A DNA stretch of 64,000 nt from JALEFZ01 sp039820545 (GTDB taxonomy: Bacteria; Bacteroidota; Bacteroidia; J057), in assembly GCA_039820545.1 (NCBI GenBank), contig JBCBPW010000022.1, forward strand, positions 1-64,000. Reading direction: 5' to 3'. Below the pieces are notes generated by a model, which was not told the DNA's origin, ran no database searches, and saw only the letters and a list, made by a program, of their open reading frames with translations. The position numbers and the translations under genes are program-made. Shown piece after piece: positions 28,201 to 37,600 of this stretch; positions within the stretch are counted from its first letter, which is position 1; every line of letters starts with the position of its first letter.

Positions 28201-28761
28201 CGGCATGAATTTATCAGTACCCAACGAAACGATCTATTGGAGGCCAAGGATTCCCTACTTACCACCATTAGCGAAATCGACCAGACGGCTAAGGAAAAAT
28301 TCATTGAGACCTTCACAGTCGTTCGCGAGCATTTCCAGTCGGTATTTAAGTCTCTCTTCTATGAAGAAGACAATTGCGACCTCATCCTGATGGATCCTGA
28401 GCGCCCCCTTGAGTCGGATATCAATATCATTGCACGTCCCAAGGGTAAGCGACCGCTGACGATCAAGCAGCTCTCAGGAGGAGAAAAGACACTGACTGCC
28501 GTTGCCCTTCTCTTTGCCATTTACCTCATCAAGCCTGCCCCGTTTTGTGTATTTGATGAGGTAGATGCGCCGCTCGATGATGCCAACATTGACAAGTTCA
28601 ACAACATCATCCGCGATTTCTCCCATGATTCACAGTTCATCATCGTGACACACAACAAGCGCACGATGAGTTCGACCAGTGTCATATATGGCGTGACAAT
28701 GGCCAATCAGGGCATTTCTTCTGTGGTACCTGTAAGTTTGGAGGAGTTGGCACTGGCTTAG
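25216..28761 (+). CDS. smc: Chromosome segregation protein SMC
   Basis: 1181 residues, full length for bacterial SMC, the ATPase core of the condensin complex that organises and separates chromosomes. Walker A GPNGCGKS is at 31-38. Two long coiled-coil arms (about 170-500 and 670-1010) flank a hinge at about 510-660 (EGFPASVKFLKK... to VPEEVIFLTQSGNITRR). The C-terminal head has the signature LSGGEKTL and Walker B FCVFDEVDAPLDD. No scpA or scpB is adjacent. The gene converges on rimO with only 6 bp between the stop codons. Confidence 0.97.
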   Translation: MQLKKLELFGFKSFANRQTLVFDHGITGIVGPNGCGKSNIVDAIRWVLGEQKTKNLRSEKMENVIFNGTKSKRKSNFAEVSLTFENTKNLLPTEYSTVKITRKLYRSGESDYQINGVSCRLKDIQNLFLDTGISSDSYAIIELGMVDAILTNKDNERRKFFEEAAGISKYKIRKRETLRKLRDTDSDLERVEDILYEIDKSRKSLEKQARRTQRYFEIKEQYKYISSQYAFLGMRSIRERQNQLRILEDQLTDEITEVQSGLALYEARIQELKKELVDRERMLATAQEDLNTHMSKLLNLETEKSIKTERLKYLQQREHAIRNQMETEKRRHTENQSKRNQLEETQMRLEKEQSEQQRIESTTQEKVNILRRTYQEQQQQVDSLNAQYRETEQEVQQISREIDMKKVKIQSLESELRRAEEDKYRRSTDLDAFTDKAEELRASVESMEKQVNELEAQRDTHQAQLRQSEQDVTTLKDKVYKSNRLIDAKQNEYSLTKSLVENLEGFPASVKFLKKNAKWIKDAPLLSDVFAVPETHKVAIENYLEGFLSYYVVPSRQDALLSVRMLADASKGRANFFILDELTNYKPHNPLIFTQAQPVMEVIDCAPEYKKLAAFLLDKVYIVRSEEEIPDDVPEEVIFLTQSGNITRRRFMMSGGSLGLFEGKRLGRAKNLEKLDKEIAKLQKQLTQEKAELEKAQKQLESLKRTDYISGLDQARSSLSEKQRDLSVLQTKEQEYKEFLARVGQRTDSLSDELEKLQGEIQEATPQHRIKEEQVLQFQGQLAQLRETAQENGDLLNEATQVYNQEHIKRIHLDNEYQNVARELDQLLLTMDQYVERENQLLEDLSKVEKDTEELISSNLQDDEHIVFLYNQKKEKEERVGRMEAQVGASKNSISQAEDNSSGARKKREDLVTRQQSLKEQETEIKLEIHGLRERMSVEFQVDVTELSQVVLFDKPVEEYDYHSIEEQVMKLRTRVQNYGEINPLAVEAFQEIQERHEFISTQRNDLLEAKDSLLTTISEIDQTAKEKFIETFTVVREHFQSVFKSLFYEEDNCDLILMDPERPLESDINIIARPKGKRPLTIKQLSGGEKTLTAVALLFAIYLIKPAPFCVFDEVDAPLDDANIDKFNNIIRDFSHDSQFIIVTHNKRTMSSTSVIYGVTMANQGISSVVPVSLEELALA

Positions 28762-28773
28762 CATATGCTAAGC
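28756..28773. repeat. 18-bp palindrome holding both stop codons of smc and rimO
   Basis: GCTTAGCATATGCTAAGC is perfectly self-complementary. The smc stop TAG (28759-28761) and the rimO stop TAG on the other strand (28768-28770) are the symmetric halves. It may act as a compact bidirectional transcription end, although no T run follows. Confidence 0.7.
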
Positions 28774-30099
28774 ACGCGCAAGCTGTCCCATCAGATCATA
28801 TTCCATGGCGTCTGTGATCTGTATGGGATAAAATTCGCCTAACTGTAATAACTGATCTGTACGGATAATCACCTCATTGTCTACCTCAGGAGAATCTGCT
28901 TCGGTTCTTCCGACGTAATAGCCGTCTTCCTCACGATCAATCAAAGTACGGAGCGTTTGTCCTACTTTGGCTCTATTTAGTTCAAAAGAGATATCCTGCT
29001 GTAGCTCCATTACCTCTTCCTTTCGCTGTTCCTTGACCTCAGACTCAATCAGATCTTCCATCTTATCTCCTGCATGTGTGTTTTCCTCATGAGAATATGT
29101 AAACACACCTAGACGATCGAATTTAGCCTCTTTCAAAAATCTGAGCAACTGCTGGTGGTCTTCTTCTGTCTCACCAGGATGTCCCACAAGCATGGTCGTG
29201 CGCAGCGTCAGTCCTGGCACTTCATCGCGGATGCGCTTCACCAAGTCTTCGGTGCGCTTCTGATTGATGCCACGTCGCATGTGTCTGAGCACGTTGTCAG
29301 AGATGTGCTGGAGGGGCATATCGAGGTAATTGCAAATATTGCTACGCTCGCGAATGGTCGGCAGGATCTCTGTAGGGAAGCCTGAAGGGTAGGCATAGTG
29401 CAAACGAATCCATTCCAGTCCCTCCACATCCGAGAGTGCTTTGAGTAGATCATTCAATTTGCGTTTGCCATAAAGATCCAGCCCATAATAGGTCAGATCC
29501 TGCGCAATCAACATCAATTCTTTGACGCCTTTGCTTACCAAAAACTTCGCCTCATCGACGAGCATTTGGATACTACGCGAGTTGTGCTTGCCACGCATAA
29601 GCGGGATGGCACAAAAGGAACAAGGACGGTTGCAGCCTTCAGCGATCTTCAGGTAAGCAAAGTGACTGTCTGTCGTCGTTTTACGCTCACCAATGAGTTC
29701 CTGCTTATAAATTGCTCCTAGATGATTCACCAAGTCTGGTAAATCCTGCGTCCCAAACCACGCATCTACTTCTGGGATTTCAGCTTTGAGGTCATCCTTG
29801 TAGCGCTGCGAAAGACAGCCTGTGACGATCACTTGATCGACCAAGCCTTGGGCTTTACGGTCGGCATACTGCAAGATGGTATTCACCGACTCCTCCTTGG
29901 CGTGGTCGATGAATCCGCAAGTATTGATCACCACAATTCCTGAATCCTGGCTGTAGTCCTCATGGGTGGCTTTCAAGCCATTTCCGTGAAGCTGAGATAG
30001 CAGGCGTTCAGAGTCTACCAAGTTTTTGGAACAACCCAGTGTGATAAGATTTATATTTTGTTTTGCGCGCTTTTGCTGCTTCGCAATATTGGTATGCAT
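28768..30099 (-). CDS. rimO: Ribosomal protein S12 methylthiotransferase RimO
   Basis: 443 residues, full length. It methylthiolates the conserved Asp of ribosomal protein S12, using two [4Fe-4S] clusters. The N-terminal UPF0004 domain supplies Cys23, Cys61 and Cys95. The radical-SAM motif CxxxCxxC is Cys156, Cys160 and Cys163 (GCNRPCSFC). The C-terminal TRAM domain (about 375-440) ends in MEYDLMGQLARA. It lies 131 bp downstream of ftsY on the same strand. Confidence 0.96.
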   Translation of the reverse strand: MHTNIAKQQKRAKQNINLITLGCSKNLVDSERLLSQLHGNGLKATHEDYSQDSGIVVINTCGFIDHAKEESVNTILQYADRKAQGLVDQVIVTGCLSQRYKDDLKAEIPEVDAWFGTQDLPDLVNHLGAIYKQELIGERKTTTDSHFAYLKIAEGCNRPCSFCAIPLMRGKHNSRSIQMLVDEAKFLVSKGVKELMLIAQDLTYYGLDLYGKRKLNDLLKALSDVEGLEWIRLHYAYPSGFPTEILPTIRERSNICNYLDMPLQHISDNVLRHMRRGINQKRTEDLVKRIRDEVPGLTLRTTMLVGHPGETEEDHQQLLRFLKEAKFDRLGVFTYSHEENTHAGDKMEDLIESEVKEQRKEEVMELQQDISFELNRAKVGQTLRTLIDREEDGYYVGRTEADSPEVDNEVIIRTDQLLQLGEFYPIQITDAMEYDLMGQLARA

Positions 30100-30230
30100 G
30101 TTTATTCACTTTGAGACCGCTCCAATGGATTTTTCTAATTAGAAACGGGTAAGGAGTGGAACAGAAAAACGTAGAAGATGTTTATTCCTATGGTGATGAG
30201 TAGACCGAAAGAAGCGATCACGCAGTCTCA

Positions 30231-31202
30231 TTAAGATACTTTTTGGAACATGGCGTTGATGAACTCCTGAGGATCAAATACCTGAAGATCGTCGATCCCC
30301 TCCCCCACTCCGATAAACTTCACAGGGATTTTAAACATATCTGAAACGCCGATGACGACGCCTCCTTTTGCTGTCCCATCCAGCTTGGTAAGCGCCATAG
30401 CTGACACATCGGTTGCTTCGGTAAAAGCAGTGGCTTGAGAGATGGCATTTTGGCCTGTGGAGGCATCTAGTACGAGCAGTACTTCATGGGGAGCACCTTC
30501 GAGGACTTTCCCCATGGAACGTTTGATCTTACCCAGCTCAGCCATGAGGTTTTTCTTGGTCTGCAAGCGTCCCGCTGTATCTACGATGATGACATCATGC
30601 CCTTCTTCCACACCTTTTTTCACGGTCTCATAGGCTACTGCGGCTGGATCTGTGTTCATGCCTTTAGAATAAAAATCAGCTCCGACACGGTCTGCCCAAA
30701 GTTTGAGCTGGTCTACGGCAGCTGCACGAAAGGTATCGCCCGCCCCCATCAAGACTGTCTTCCCTTGGTTTTTGTAGCGGTAGGCCAGTTTCCCGATTGT
30801 CGTCGTTTTCCCCACTCCATTTACACCTACCACCATGATGACATGTGGAATCTTCTTTCCATCTAGTTCCTGATCGGGTACTTCAAAGTAGTCCCTGGAT
30901 GCTGGATGATTTTCCAAAATCATGGTCTCTATTTCATCTTTCAGCAATCTATCCAGTTCTGCCGCATTGGAATATTTATCTTTTGATACACGATCTTCGA
31001 TCCTTTGGATGATCTTGATCGTAGTTTTCACGCCTACATCACTGGCAATCAAGACTTCCTCTACCTCATCTAGGACATCTTCGTCGATTTTCCCTCGCCC
31101 TACAATGGCCTTCCCCAAACGAGCGAAAAAGCCTTGTTTCGTTTTTTCCAGCCCTTTATTGAGTTTGTCTTTATTTTCTTTCTTTTTGAAAAAATTCAGC
31201 AT
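30231..31202 (-). CDS. ftsY: Signal recognition particle receptor FtsY
   Basis: The start is placed at 31202 (MLNFFKKKENKDKLNKGLEK), the usual beginning of short Bacteroidota FtsY proteins; the frame continues to 31226 but adds only eight atypical residues. The 323-residue NG-domain protein has G1 GVNGVGKTTTIGKLA, G3 DTAGR and G4 TKLDG, and ends with GEGIDDLQVFDPQEFI. It docks SRP-ribosome complexes to SecYEG. The acidic A domain of E. coli FtsY is absent, which is normal in this phylum. Confidence 0.96.
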   Translation of the reverse strand: MLNFFKKKENKDKLNKGLEKTKQGFFARLGKAIVGRGKIDEDVLDEVEEVLIASDVGVKTTIKIIQRIEDRVSKDKYSNAAELDRLLKDEIETMILENHPASRDYFEVPDQELDGKKIPHVIMVVGVNGVGKTTTIGKLAYRYKNQGKTVLMGAGDTFRAAAVDQLKLWADRVGADFYSKGMNTDPAAVAYETVKKGVEEGHDVIIVDTAGRLQTKKNLMAELGKIKRSMGKVLEGAPHEVLLVLDASTGQNAISQATAFTEATDVSAMALTKLDGTAKGGVVIGVSDMFKIPVKFIGVGEGIDDLQVFDPQEFINAMFQKVS

Positions 31203-31344
31203 AGGAGCTTCGGTTTGTATAAGCACGCAAATATAGGGAATCTTTTACAGGTAATGAAGTGGTTAGAAAGAGACGATTAAGGTAGAAGGATCTTTTATTT
31301 GTATGTGATTCAATTTGGGAAACATGGAGCGTCAACGGGATGGG

Positions 31345-31474
31345 GAACCACGCCATAGTGGTGGTTCTACGTACAGGCGCACAGATGTCTAGACATATAG
31401 ACATCAAACCCAAAAGTGAAGCAAGAAGAAAAAAGGTGAAACAAGGCCGCTATGCGTAGTCATCAAACTACGCA
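31345..31474. repeat. Cluster of three short inverted repeats
   Basis: Three separate stems of 7-8 bp lie within 130 bp. The motif CCATAGTGGT of the first is close to CCATAGCGGT in the floA 3' region (near 2755), and the TGCGTAGTT core of the third is shared with the recA terminator hairpin. They may be dispersed palindromic elements. Confidence 0.5.
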
Positions 31475-31544
31475 GGGCTTAATCTATTAGTTTCCAAACT
31501 AAGCCATCAGAGCGCGGCTAGGCCGCCAGACTTGTCATGATCAT

Positions 31545-31605
31545 ATTAGGCACCAACGGGACGTTGGCACTGGCAGGGTGCCATGCCATGGCGGTGACCC
31601 TACAT
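31545..31605. repeat. REP-like element, copy A
   Basis: CACCAACGGGACGTTGGC and the following ACTGGCAGG match copy B (37911-37942) at all but one position over 27 nt, forming a hairpin CCAACG-gga-CGTTGG. A second palindromic unit (GCCATGCCATGGCGGTGACC) follows directly. Confidence 0.7.
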
Positions 31606-31615
31606 TTGTTTTACA

Positions 31616-32740
31616 TCAATCAGGAACAGCCACCGCAAAGACAGCCTCACCATTTTCCAAGATCAAGACCTCATCAGGATCATCTGCTGCATATAACTCA
31701 CAGTTAAACTGGGCAGAAATCAAATAGGTAGGTCGTCCCTGTGCATCTTCTACATACGGCTCATAACTGAGCACCTCAAATGTGCTACTAGCTGGCTGAG
31801 ACTCAAATCGCTGGGAGGTATATCTTCGTCCTACAGGATCTGTGTATTCGATACATACTCTTCCTAAATCTAATGGTAAGCTAGATCGAGTAAAGTCCGT
31901 GGACGAAATACAGGATGCGCCTGAACCTGTGTAGATATTTTTGATCACACAGCAGGTTCCTTTAGATTTAAATGTAGCCACTAGCTTCACTTCATAGATA
32001 CCAGGCATTTCGTAGGTATGTGTCACCACCTCTTGCTTTGCATAGTGAATACCATCTCCTGTAGTCAAGACTAGAACAGGATTTCCCAAGCTACGATCGT
32101 AATCGGCCTGAAACTTCACATTGGTTTCATCCAATATCTCATAGTTTAAATCCAACCCACAATCCACATAGCGCTGTCCTGTTTGGACAACTTGGCGAGA
32201 GATCGAGGTACATCCTGCGGCATCAGTGACCGTCACTTTTACTTCATACAAACCCTCTGTCTGGTAAGTATGCTTGGGATTGGGGAGTGTCGAAGTATTG
32301 CCATCACCAAAATCCCAGAGGTAGGTCTTTCCGTCCGTATGTTGAGGATCAGACGTTTGGAAGGCCATCGTAAACGGCTCAGTTGGATCGATTTGCCCAA
32401 GATAAAAACGCGTACCTATCTCCAATACCTCCTCAGCATTGAATGCATTTCCTGCCAGTTTTTGATCTCTTAAAGTAATGGATAAGGCTCCTTCTTTTCC
32501 CCCGACAAATGCACCCGAAAAGGTTTGCACATTTTGCACATCCAATGTCCAATCTGTTGCCATGACATAGTCATTTTCTCCTGCTTGCCAAGCTACTTGC
32601 TGCTCATCCAGGGTCGCAGAAGCCGTAAACACAGGATCTGTCGATGCAGGAAAGGGGAGATCCTGTTTGCAACTGATGAGTACGAGAATCAATGCCCATG
32701 CGCACATTGAACCTATATTTCTGTACAAAAAATATATCAT
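31616..32740 (-). CDS. PKD-domain lipoprotein
   Basis: The start is placed at 32740, where ATGA overlaps the stop of the upstream barrel gene. The longer frame from 32779 lies within that gene. The 374-residue product has a signal ending in a lipobox, LVLISC. Two PKD domains follow: one with WDFGDGNTSTLPNPKHTYQ and one with TTGDGIHYAKQEVVTHTYE. The C-terminal third is beta-rich with no name I can give. Third gene of the sigma factor / anti-sigma-barrel / lipoprotein operon, which suggests an envelope component whose expression or sensing is tied to that sigma factor (inference). Confidence 0.8.
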   Translation of the reverse strand: MIYFLYRNIGSMCAWALILVLISCKQDLPFPASTDPVFTASATLDEQQVAWQAGENDYVMATDWTLDVQNVQTFSGAFVGGKEGALSITLRDQKLAGNAFNAEEVLEIGTRFYLGQIDPTEPFTMAFQTSDPQHTDGKTYLWDFGDGNTSTLPNPKHTYQTEGLYEVKVTVTDAAGCTSISRQVVQTGQRYVDCGLDLNYEILDETNVKFQADYDRSLGNPVLVLTTGDGIHYAKQEVVTHTYEMPGIYEVKLVATFKSKGTCCVIKNIYTGSGASCISSTDFTRSSLPLDLGRVCIEYTDPVGRRYTSQRFESQPASSTFEVLSYEPYVEDAQGRPTYLISAQFNCELYAADDPDEVLILENGEAVFAVAVPD

Positions 32741-33972
32741 CTCAAGCGATAGTTGAGGGTGAATTGGAGTTGACGCCACCTATCTTTTTGTTCTTGCTTC
32801 CAGACCTGATCCTGTGTAAAGTCTACCATTCCCCATTGGTACTGAAGACCTAGATGCACATTGTTTGCTACTTGGATTTCGTATCCTATCTGGGGAGATA
32901 CATCCCACTGGCGCAAGCCATAAGTGATACCCGAAAGGGTCTGCGATTCAGACACAAATTCCCCTCCCTGCCTTTGAACATTTTGGGTAAACTGCCCTTT
33001 GGACCCTATCAGATAATGTATCCCCACGCCTACCGTCACCTGATGTCCTGAGAAAAGTTTTCGCTGGATATGAAGTGGAACATGGAGTCGACTTGCACGC
33101 TCAGGCTCCCACTGGATTTGGGTGCTTTGGGATGCAAAATCATAGACGGTGCCTATAGAATCTACTTTCAGACCCGAAAGTGGCAAGGTCTCATACTCTA
33201 AGCCTGTCATGATGTTCCATCTTCTGCTGTTGCCCAAGGGCAGTGTCAATCCAACCCCCATACGACTATGGCGACGTAAAATGGACTCATTGGACTCACT
33301 CAATCTCGTCTCACTTAGGGTAAAGGTTGCTTTAAATCTTACCTGGACTTTTCTAAAAGGCGTAAATGTGCGATAGCTTCTGCTGAGTTCAGGTATCACA
33401 AAATCATTTTCCTCTCTAAAACGTGCATCTGGCATAGGGACAACCGCGCGCTCAGGGAAGGTCACACTCGAAAAATGTAGATGAGATTCTTGACTTTCCG
33501 TTTCTTGATCTTTGGATTCAGCTTCTTCAACAGAGGTAAATAAGTTCTTTTTCTCTGGGCTATCCTCTACTCCTAAATTGACTGACATAGGCACAATAGG
33601 AGGAGCTATCTGACTTGTTTGGCCTGGGGCTATCCTATTTACACGAGGTCTTGGATAGACAGAAGGGGGTAATAAAGGCTGTGGTTGGTTCGGAGCTAAT
33701 GATGGTACATCTGTAGAAGAAACTGTGGCCAAGGGAGCTTCACCTTCTTGTACAAGAGATGTTTCAGGCCATAGTATCCATGCCCCCAATCCTACACCTA
33801 AGAATAGGAGGGGAAATACAACCCAGAGAAAAAATGGCCTTTTCCGTTTGGCTTCTGCATCCCAAACCGCCATTTGCTCCTGGGCCTCTTCCCAGAATGC
33901 ATCCTGATAAACAGGCGGCTCCGACGCCAGCTTATCTTTGATGTATTCCACTAATTTATCTTCCTCTTTCAT
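32737..33972 (-). CDS. Anti-sigma-like membrane protein joined to an outer-membrane barrel
   Basis: 411 residues. Residues 1-45 are cytoplasmic and charged (KLVEYIKDKLASEPPVYQDA), as in Bacteroidota anti-sigma factors. A membrane helix lies at 46-68 (PFFLWVVFPLLFLGVGLGAW). A Pro/Ser-rich linker follows to about 190, then a 220-residue beta-strand-rich region (FKATFTLSETRLSES, GVGLTLPLGNSRRWN, YQWGMVDFTQ) typical of outer-membrane barrels, ending in the aromatic-poor QFTLNYRLR. Its start overlaps the stop of the sigma gene (ATGA). The layout implies one chain spanning from cytoplasm to outer membrane, which is unusual. The barrel-like part could instead be periplasmic. Confidence 0.78.
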   Translation of the reverse strand: MKEEDKLVEYIKDKLASEPPVYQDAFWEEAQEQMAVWDAEAKRKRPFFLWVVFPLLFLGVGLGAWILWPETSLVQEGEAPLATVSSTDVPSLAPNQPQPLLPPSVYPRPRVNRIAPGQTSQIAPPIVPMSVNLGVEDSPEKKNLFTSVEEAESKDQETESQESHLHFSSVTFPERAVVPMPDARFREENDFVIPELSRSYRTFTPFRKVQVRFKATFTLSETRLSESNESILRRHSRMGVGLTLPLGNSRRWNIMTGLEYETLPLSGLKVDSIGTVYDFASQSTQIQWEPERASRLHVPLHIQRKLFSGHQVTVGVGIHYLIGSKGQFTQNVQRQGGEFVSESQTLSGITYGLRQWDVSPQIGYEIQVANNVHLGLQYQWGMVDFTQDQVWKQEQKDRWRQLQFTLNYRLR

Positions 33973-34529
33973 GACGCCATTTTTTCAGGGTATCCCTTTT
34001 TAGCCAATAGTTTCTGTAATCTTTTGCGTGCATCGCTGTAGTGCCATTTGACTGTGCCCTCGCTGATCCCCAGCATTTTGGCTATTTCTCTATGTTTGTA
34101 ACCATCTATCGCATGCAAATTAAACACCGACGCCGTCTGCGGTGGCAACGATCGGATGGCTAAATATATTTCTTGTGCTCCAAAATCTTCGTCAAACTGG
34201 ACACTTCCTGAGGCAGTCTCCAACTGAGCGATGTCAGATAGTTGTACATGGTTTTGGTAGCGCTTTTTCTTCTTCAGTTCATCCAAGATGCTGTTGATCA
34301 TCACACGCTTACTCCAAGGGAGAAAGGACTCTGATTTATGGAGGTTTCTGAGATTTTTGAGAATCTTATAAAAACCCAAATTGAGATACTCTTTCGCATC
34401 ATCCTCACAAGTCGCATATCTTAAACACACAGGATACAAATAGCCAAAACAAAGCTCATAGAGCTTGCTTTGTGCTTGCTTATCTTTTTTGATGCAAGCC
34501 TTGATCAACTGTGAGTGGGGATTTGTCAT
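33969..34529 (-). CDS. ECF RNA polymerase sigma factor
   Basis: 186 residues, typical length. Region 2 is visible as FGYLYPVCLRYATCEDDAKE and LGFYKILKNLRNLH. Region 4 has the HTH segment YKHREIAKMLGISEGTVKWH and the end SDARKRLQKLL. It heads an operon with 4-bp ATGA overlaps to the anti-sigma-like gene. The T9SS cargo gene at 34629 lies immediately upstream on the same strand, but a strong terminator separates them. Confidence 0.93.
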   Translation of the reverse strand: MTNPHSQLIKACIKKDKQAQSKLYELCFGYLYPVCLRYATCEDDAKEYLNLGFYKILKNLRNLHKSESFLPWSKRVMINSILDELKKKKRYQNHVQLSDIAQLETASGSVQFDEDFGAQEIYLAIRSLPPQTASVFNLHAIDGYKHREIAKMLGISEGTVKWHYSDARKRLQKLLAKKGYPEKMAS

Positions 34530-34572
34530 AGACTAATTACTACCCAAGCTAGTTTCATGAACTGTACCTTTT

Positions 34573-34609
34573 ATAAAAGGACCTCCTGCGCATGCTAAAC
34601 GCAGGAGGT
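34573..34609 (-). terminator. Intrinsic terminator of the PKD T9SS gene
   Basis: On the minus strand ACCTCCTGCG pairs perfectly with CGCAGGAGGT (10 bp, 9-nt loop), followed by CCTTTTAT. It lies 20 bp past the stop of the 34629-37643 gene and upstream of the sigma operon. Confidence 0.85.
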
Positions 34610-34628
34610 ATAAAATTAAAAAACTTGA

Positions 34629-37600
34629 CTACCTAATGATATGAAACTTCTGCGCGGCAATTCGTTCTTCGCCTGCAATAATATCTATATGATAGACACC
34701 TGAGGGTAGATCTTGCAGAGAAATTTCTTTCTTCATCAAACCTGCCTGCTCCATTCCTTTGGCAATCCAGACCGATTGTCCCATCATGTTTCTGATGCGA
34801 AGCGTATATTCATTGGTCTGTGGGATGTCCATCTGGACAGTAACTTGATCTTTGGCTGGATTCGGATAGAGATTGAATGAAAGAGAGGTGAGTGGATCAT
34901 TACTTGAAGCCAAGCTACCTACTTTCAATACATCTGTATCTGTCACTTCAAAATCCAGCTGGTTAAACGTCTCATTATTCGCCGTGATGTCCACCACATA
35001 ATGTTCTGAGTTTCTTCCCCACATTTCTACCTGCACTTTGTACTGTCCATAAGCCAGGTTTCCGATGCTATACTCTCCATTTTCATTGGTCATACCAGCA
35101 GCGACCATCTGATCATTCATGTCCATCACCAAGATACTGGTATTCATCATAGGATCACCAGGACCGTTTTTATTGGCTCCTTGAGATACCAATCCTCCCA
35201 CAAATCCAGGGCCTCCGCTGTTGTTTCCTGGCTCTAGGTTGATGATCAAGAAGGGGAAGGAAGACTGATTGACCACTGTTGCATTGAACCAGAATGCATC
35301 GTCACCATAATAGGTCGGCAAGAAGTTGCTGTAGTTCGGATCACTCGGGTTCGGGGCGACCTTGACGCGATAGTCTCCATTGGGCGCGCCAAATATGAAG
35401 AGACCACCCAAGGTAGGATCAGACTGGAAAGTATCTACTGCCGTCAATGTCCCTGCCACGCTATCATATACAATCAGCCAAGCTGTATAGTCATCCACGA
35501 TCTGTCCATTGGCAAACACCTGACCGATTACCCCAAAGTTATTGGGACCAGGTGTCGTATTGAATACAACACAAGAAGAATCTGAACAAGAACCTGTGTT
35601 GACACCCAGACATGCTGTATAAAAGCCTGCCGAGCTATAGGTGTGGGTGATAGAAGGACTATTAGTATTTAAGACTGTACCGTCTCCAAAGTTCCAGGTA
35701 TACAGGGCATTAGTATCTACATACTGGGCGGTAAAAATGATCTGGTTCAATCCAGCACCCTGGGAAAGGTGAAAGAGGGCACTACAAGTAGGAGTTGTAT
35801 TCACGACGATTGTCTGGCAAGACTGCTGGCTACAATTACCCAAAGAATCCGTTACAGTCAGACATGCCAAGTATGTACCAGGATTGGTATATGTCTTCTG
35901 TACAAACGGACCAGAAGCTGTCGTACCATCCCCAAATTCCCAATCATACTGTGTCGATGCATTACCTGAACCTATCGCAAAGAAGTCATAGGTCGAATTG
36001 CCCAAATCGTTGTATACAAAGTTGGGAGAACAAGCATTATTGGGCAGAATAGTGATGGTTTCGCAAATCGAATCCGTACAATTGAGTATCGTATCAGTTA
36101 CCGTCAGACAGACATCGATCGGACCCGTAATGTTGTAGATATGCACCAGATTGGGCTGGTTAGAAGTCGTACCATCTCCTAGATCCCACTGGTAGACCAG
36201 ATTGCTCCCTAGAGCCTGCTCGAAGAAAAAGACGGAGTCCAATGCAAAAGGATCAATCAAAAAGTCAAATGCTGCTGTGGGGCAACTGGGTACCGAAACC
36301 GTAATGGGATAACAATAGACACCTGAGCATCCTCCTGGATTCACTGTATCTGTCAGCGTCAAACATACATTATAAAATCCTGTCGACGCATACGTATGGA
36401 TAGGAGAGATCTGTGTGGAGGTATTACTATCTCCAAAGTCCCAAAAGTAGGTCACGTTGCTACTAGCTCCTGAGATAGCAGGGAGAAACTCATATGTAAA
36501 GGTATCGAGTTGGTTGGGAGCAAAATCAAAGCTACACCCTGAGACTTGCGTAATCGTCACTGAATCACAATAGCTGGTAAAACATCCGTTGGCCAAGTTG
36601 ATGTAGGTGAGACACACGAGATAGTCACCCGTATTGGTATAGGTATGGGAAACATAATCATTGTTTGTGCTGTCCACTGTCCCATCTCCAAAATCCCACA
36701 AATAAAACTCTGAACTATTTCCAGAAGAAGGAATCGAAGCAAAGAAAGCCACGGAATCTATACCTCCAGAGCTAGAGAATGTAATCGAACAACCATTGGG
36801 GATCACGACTGTCTGACAGAGGGTATCGGTGCAACCACTGGAATCATTATCGATGATCAAACACGCATTATAAGAGCCTGGACCAGGATAGACATGGGTA
36901 GGGTCCTGCACAGTGGAACTCGCTCCATCTCCGAATAACCACTGATAGGTGAGAGAACCCGTAGGACCTGGGTTGGATAAATTTTGGAAGGAGACCGTAT
37001 CGTCATAGACTGGTCCTATTAAAAAATCTGCATTACAGGTCTGTCCTGAGGGGAAGGTAACTACCACTTGCTGACATATGGAATCAGCACAATTACCTAG
37101 GCTATCCGCAATAGATAAACAGACTGTATACGTGCCTCCTGAGGCATAAGTATGATGAGAAAAAGATCCTGTACCCGTCGTCCCATCTCCGAAATCCCAA
37201 GAGTAGACGAGGTTATTGCCTGCTGCTTGTTCAAAGAAGGTCAAGGTAGTCCCAAAGGATTGTGTGTAGAAAAAGTCAGCCGTACAGTTGGGAAAGTTAG
37301 CATTGATTACCGAATCACAGATGATTACCGTACTTAACGTATCACCCGCAAAGAAATACCCATAGTTGGCAAAGAGGGAATCCCCAGGATTGCTACAATC
37401 CTCCCATGCAATGGTTAGATCTGGCGCAATATTCTGAGGAATCGTATACTGGAATGCTCCTGTAGCATCAGTCGTCGCCGTACCAGAAAAGATATTTGGC
37501 GTTTGATCAATGCGGACCGTGAAGTTAGGTAAAGGCAGTCCATTGGAGGAGTCCAATACCACTCCGAGGACCGTAATCTGCGCCTGCACCATACTGAAGG

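Larger units (their letters stand above)
31203..31615. other. Intergenic region packed with hairpin repeats
   Basis: About 410 bp between ftsY and the PKD lipoprotein gene, with no credible gene. It holds at least four inverted repeats: GAACCAC/GTGGTTC at 31345-31368, a GATGTCT/AGACATC type repeat near 31384-31404, TGCGTAGT/ACTACGCA at 31453-31474, and the REP-like copies at 31545-31605. Confidence 0.6.

Noticed and set aside
31345..31605. Insertion sequence remnant
   Set aside because: No transposase fragment and no target-site duplication; short hairpins fit REP-like elements better.
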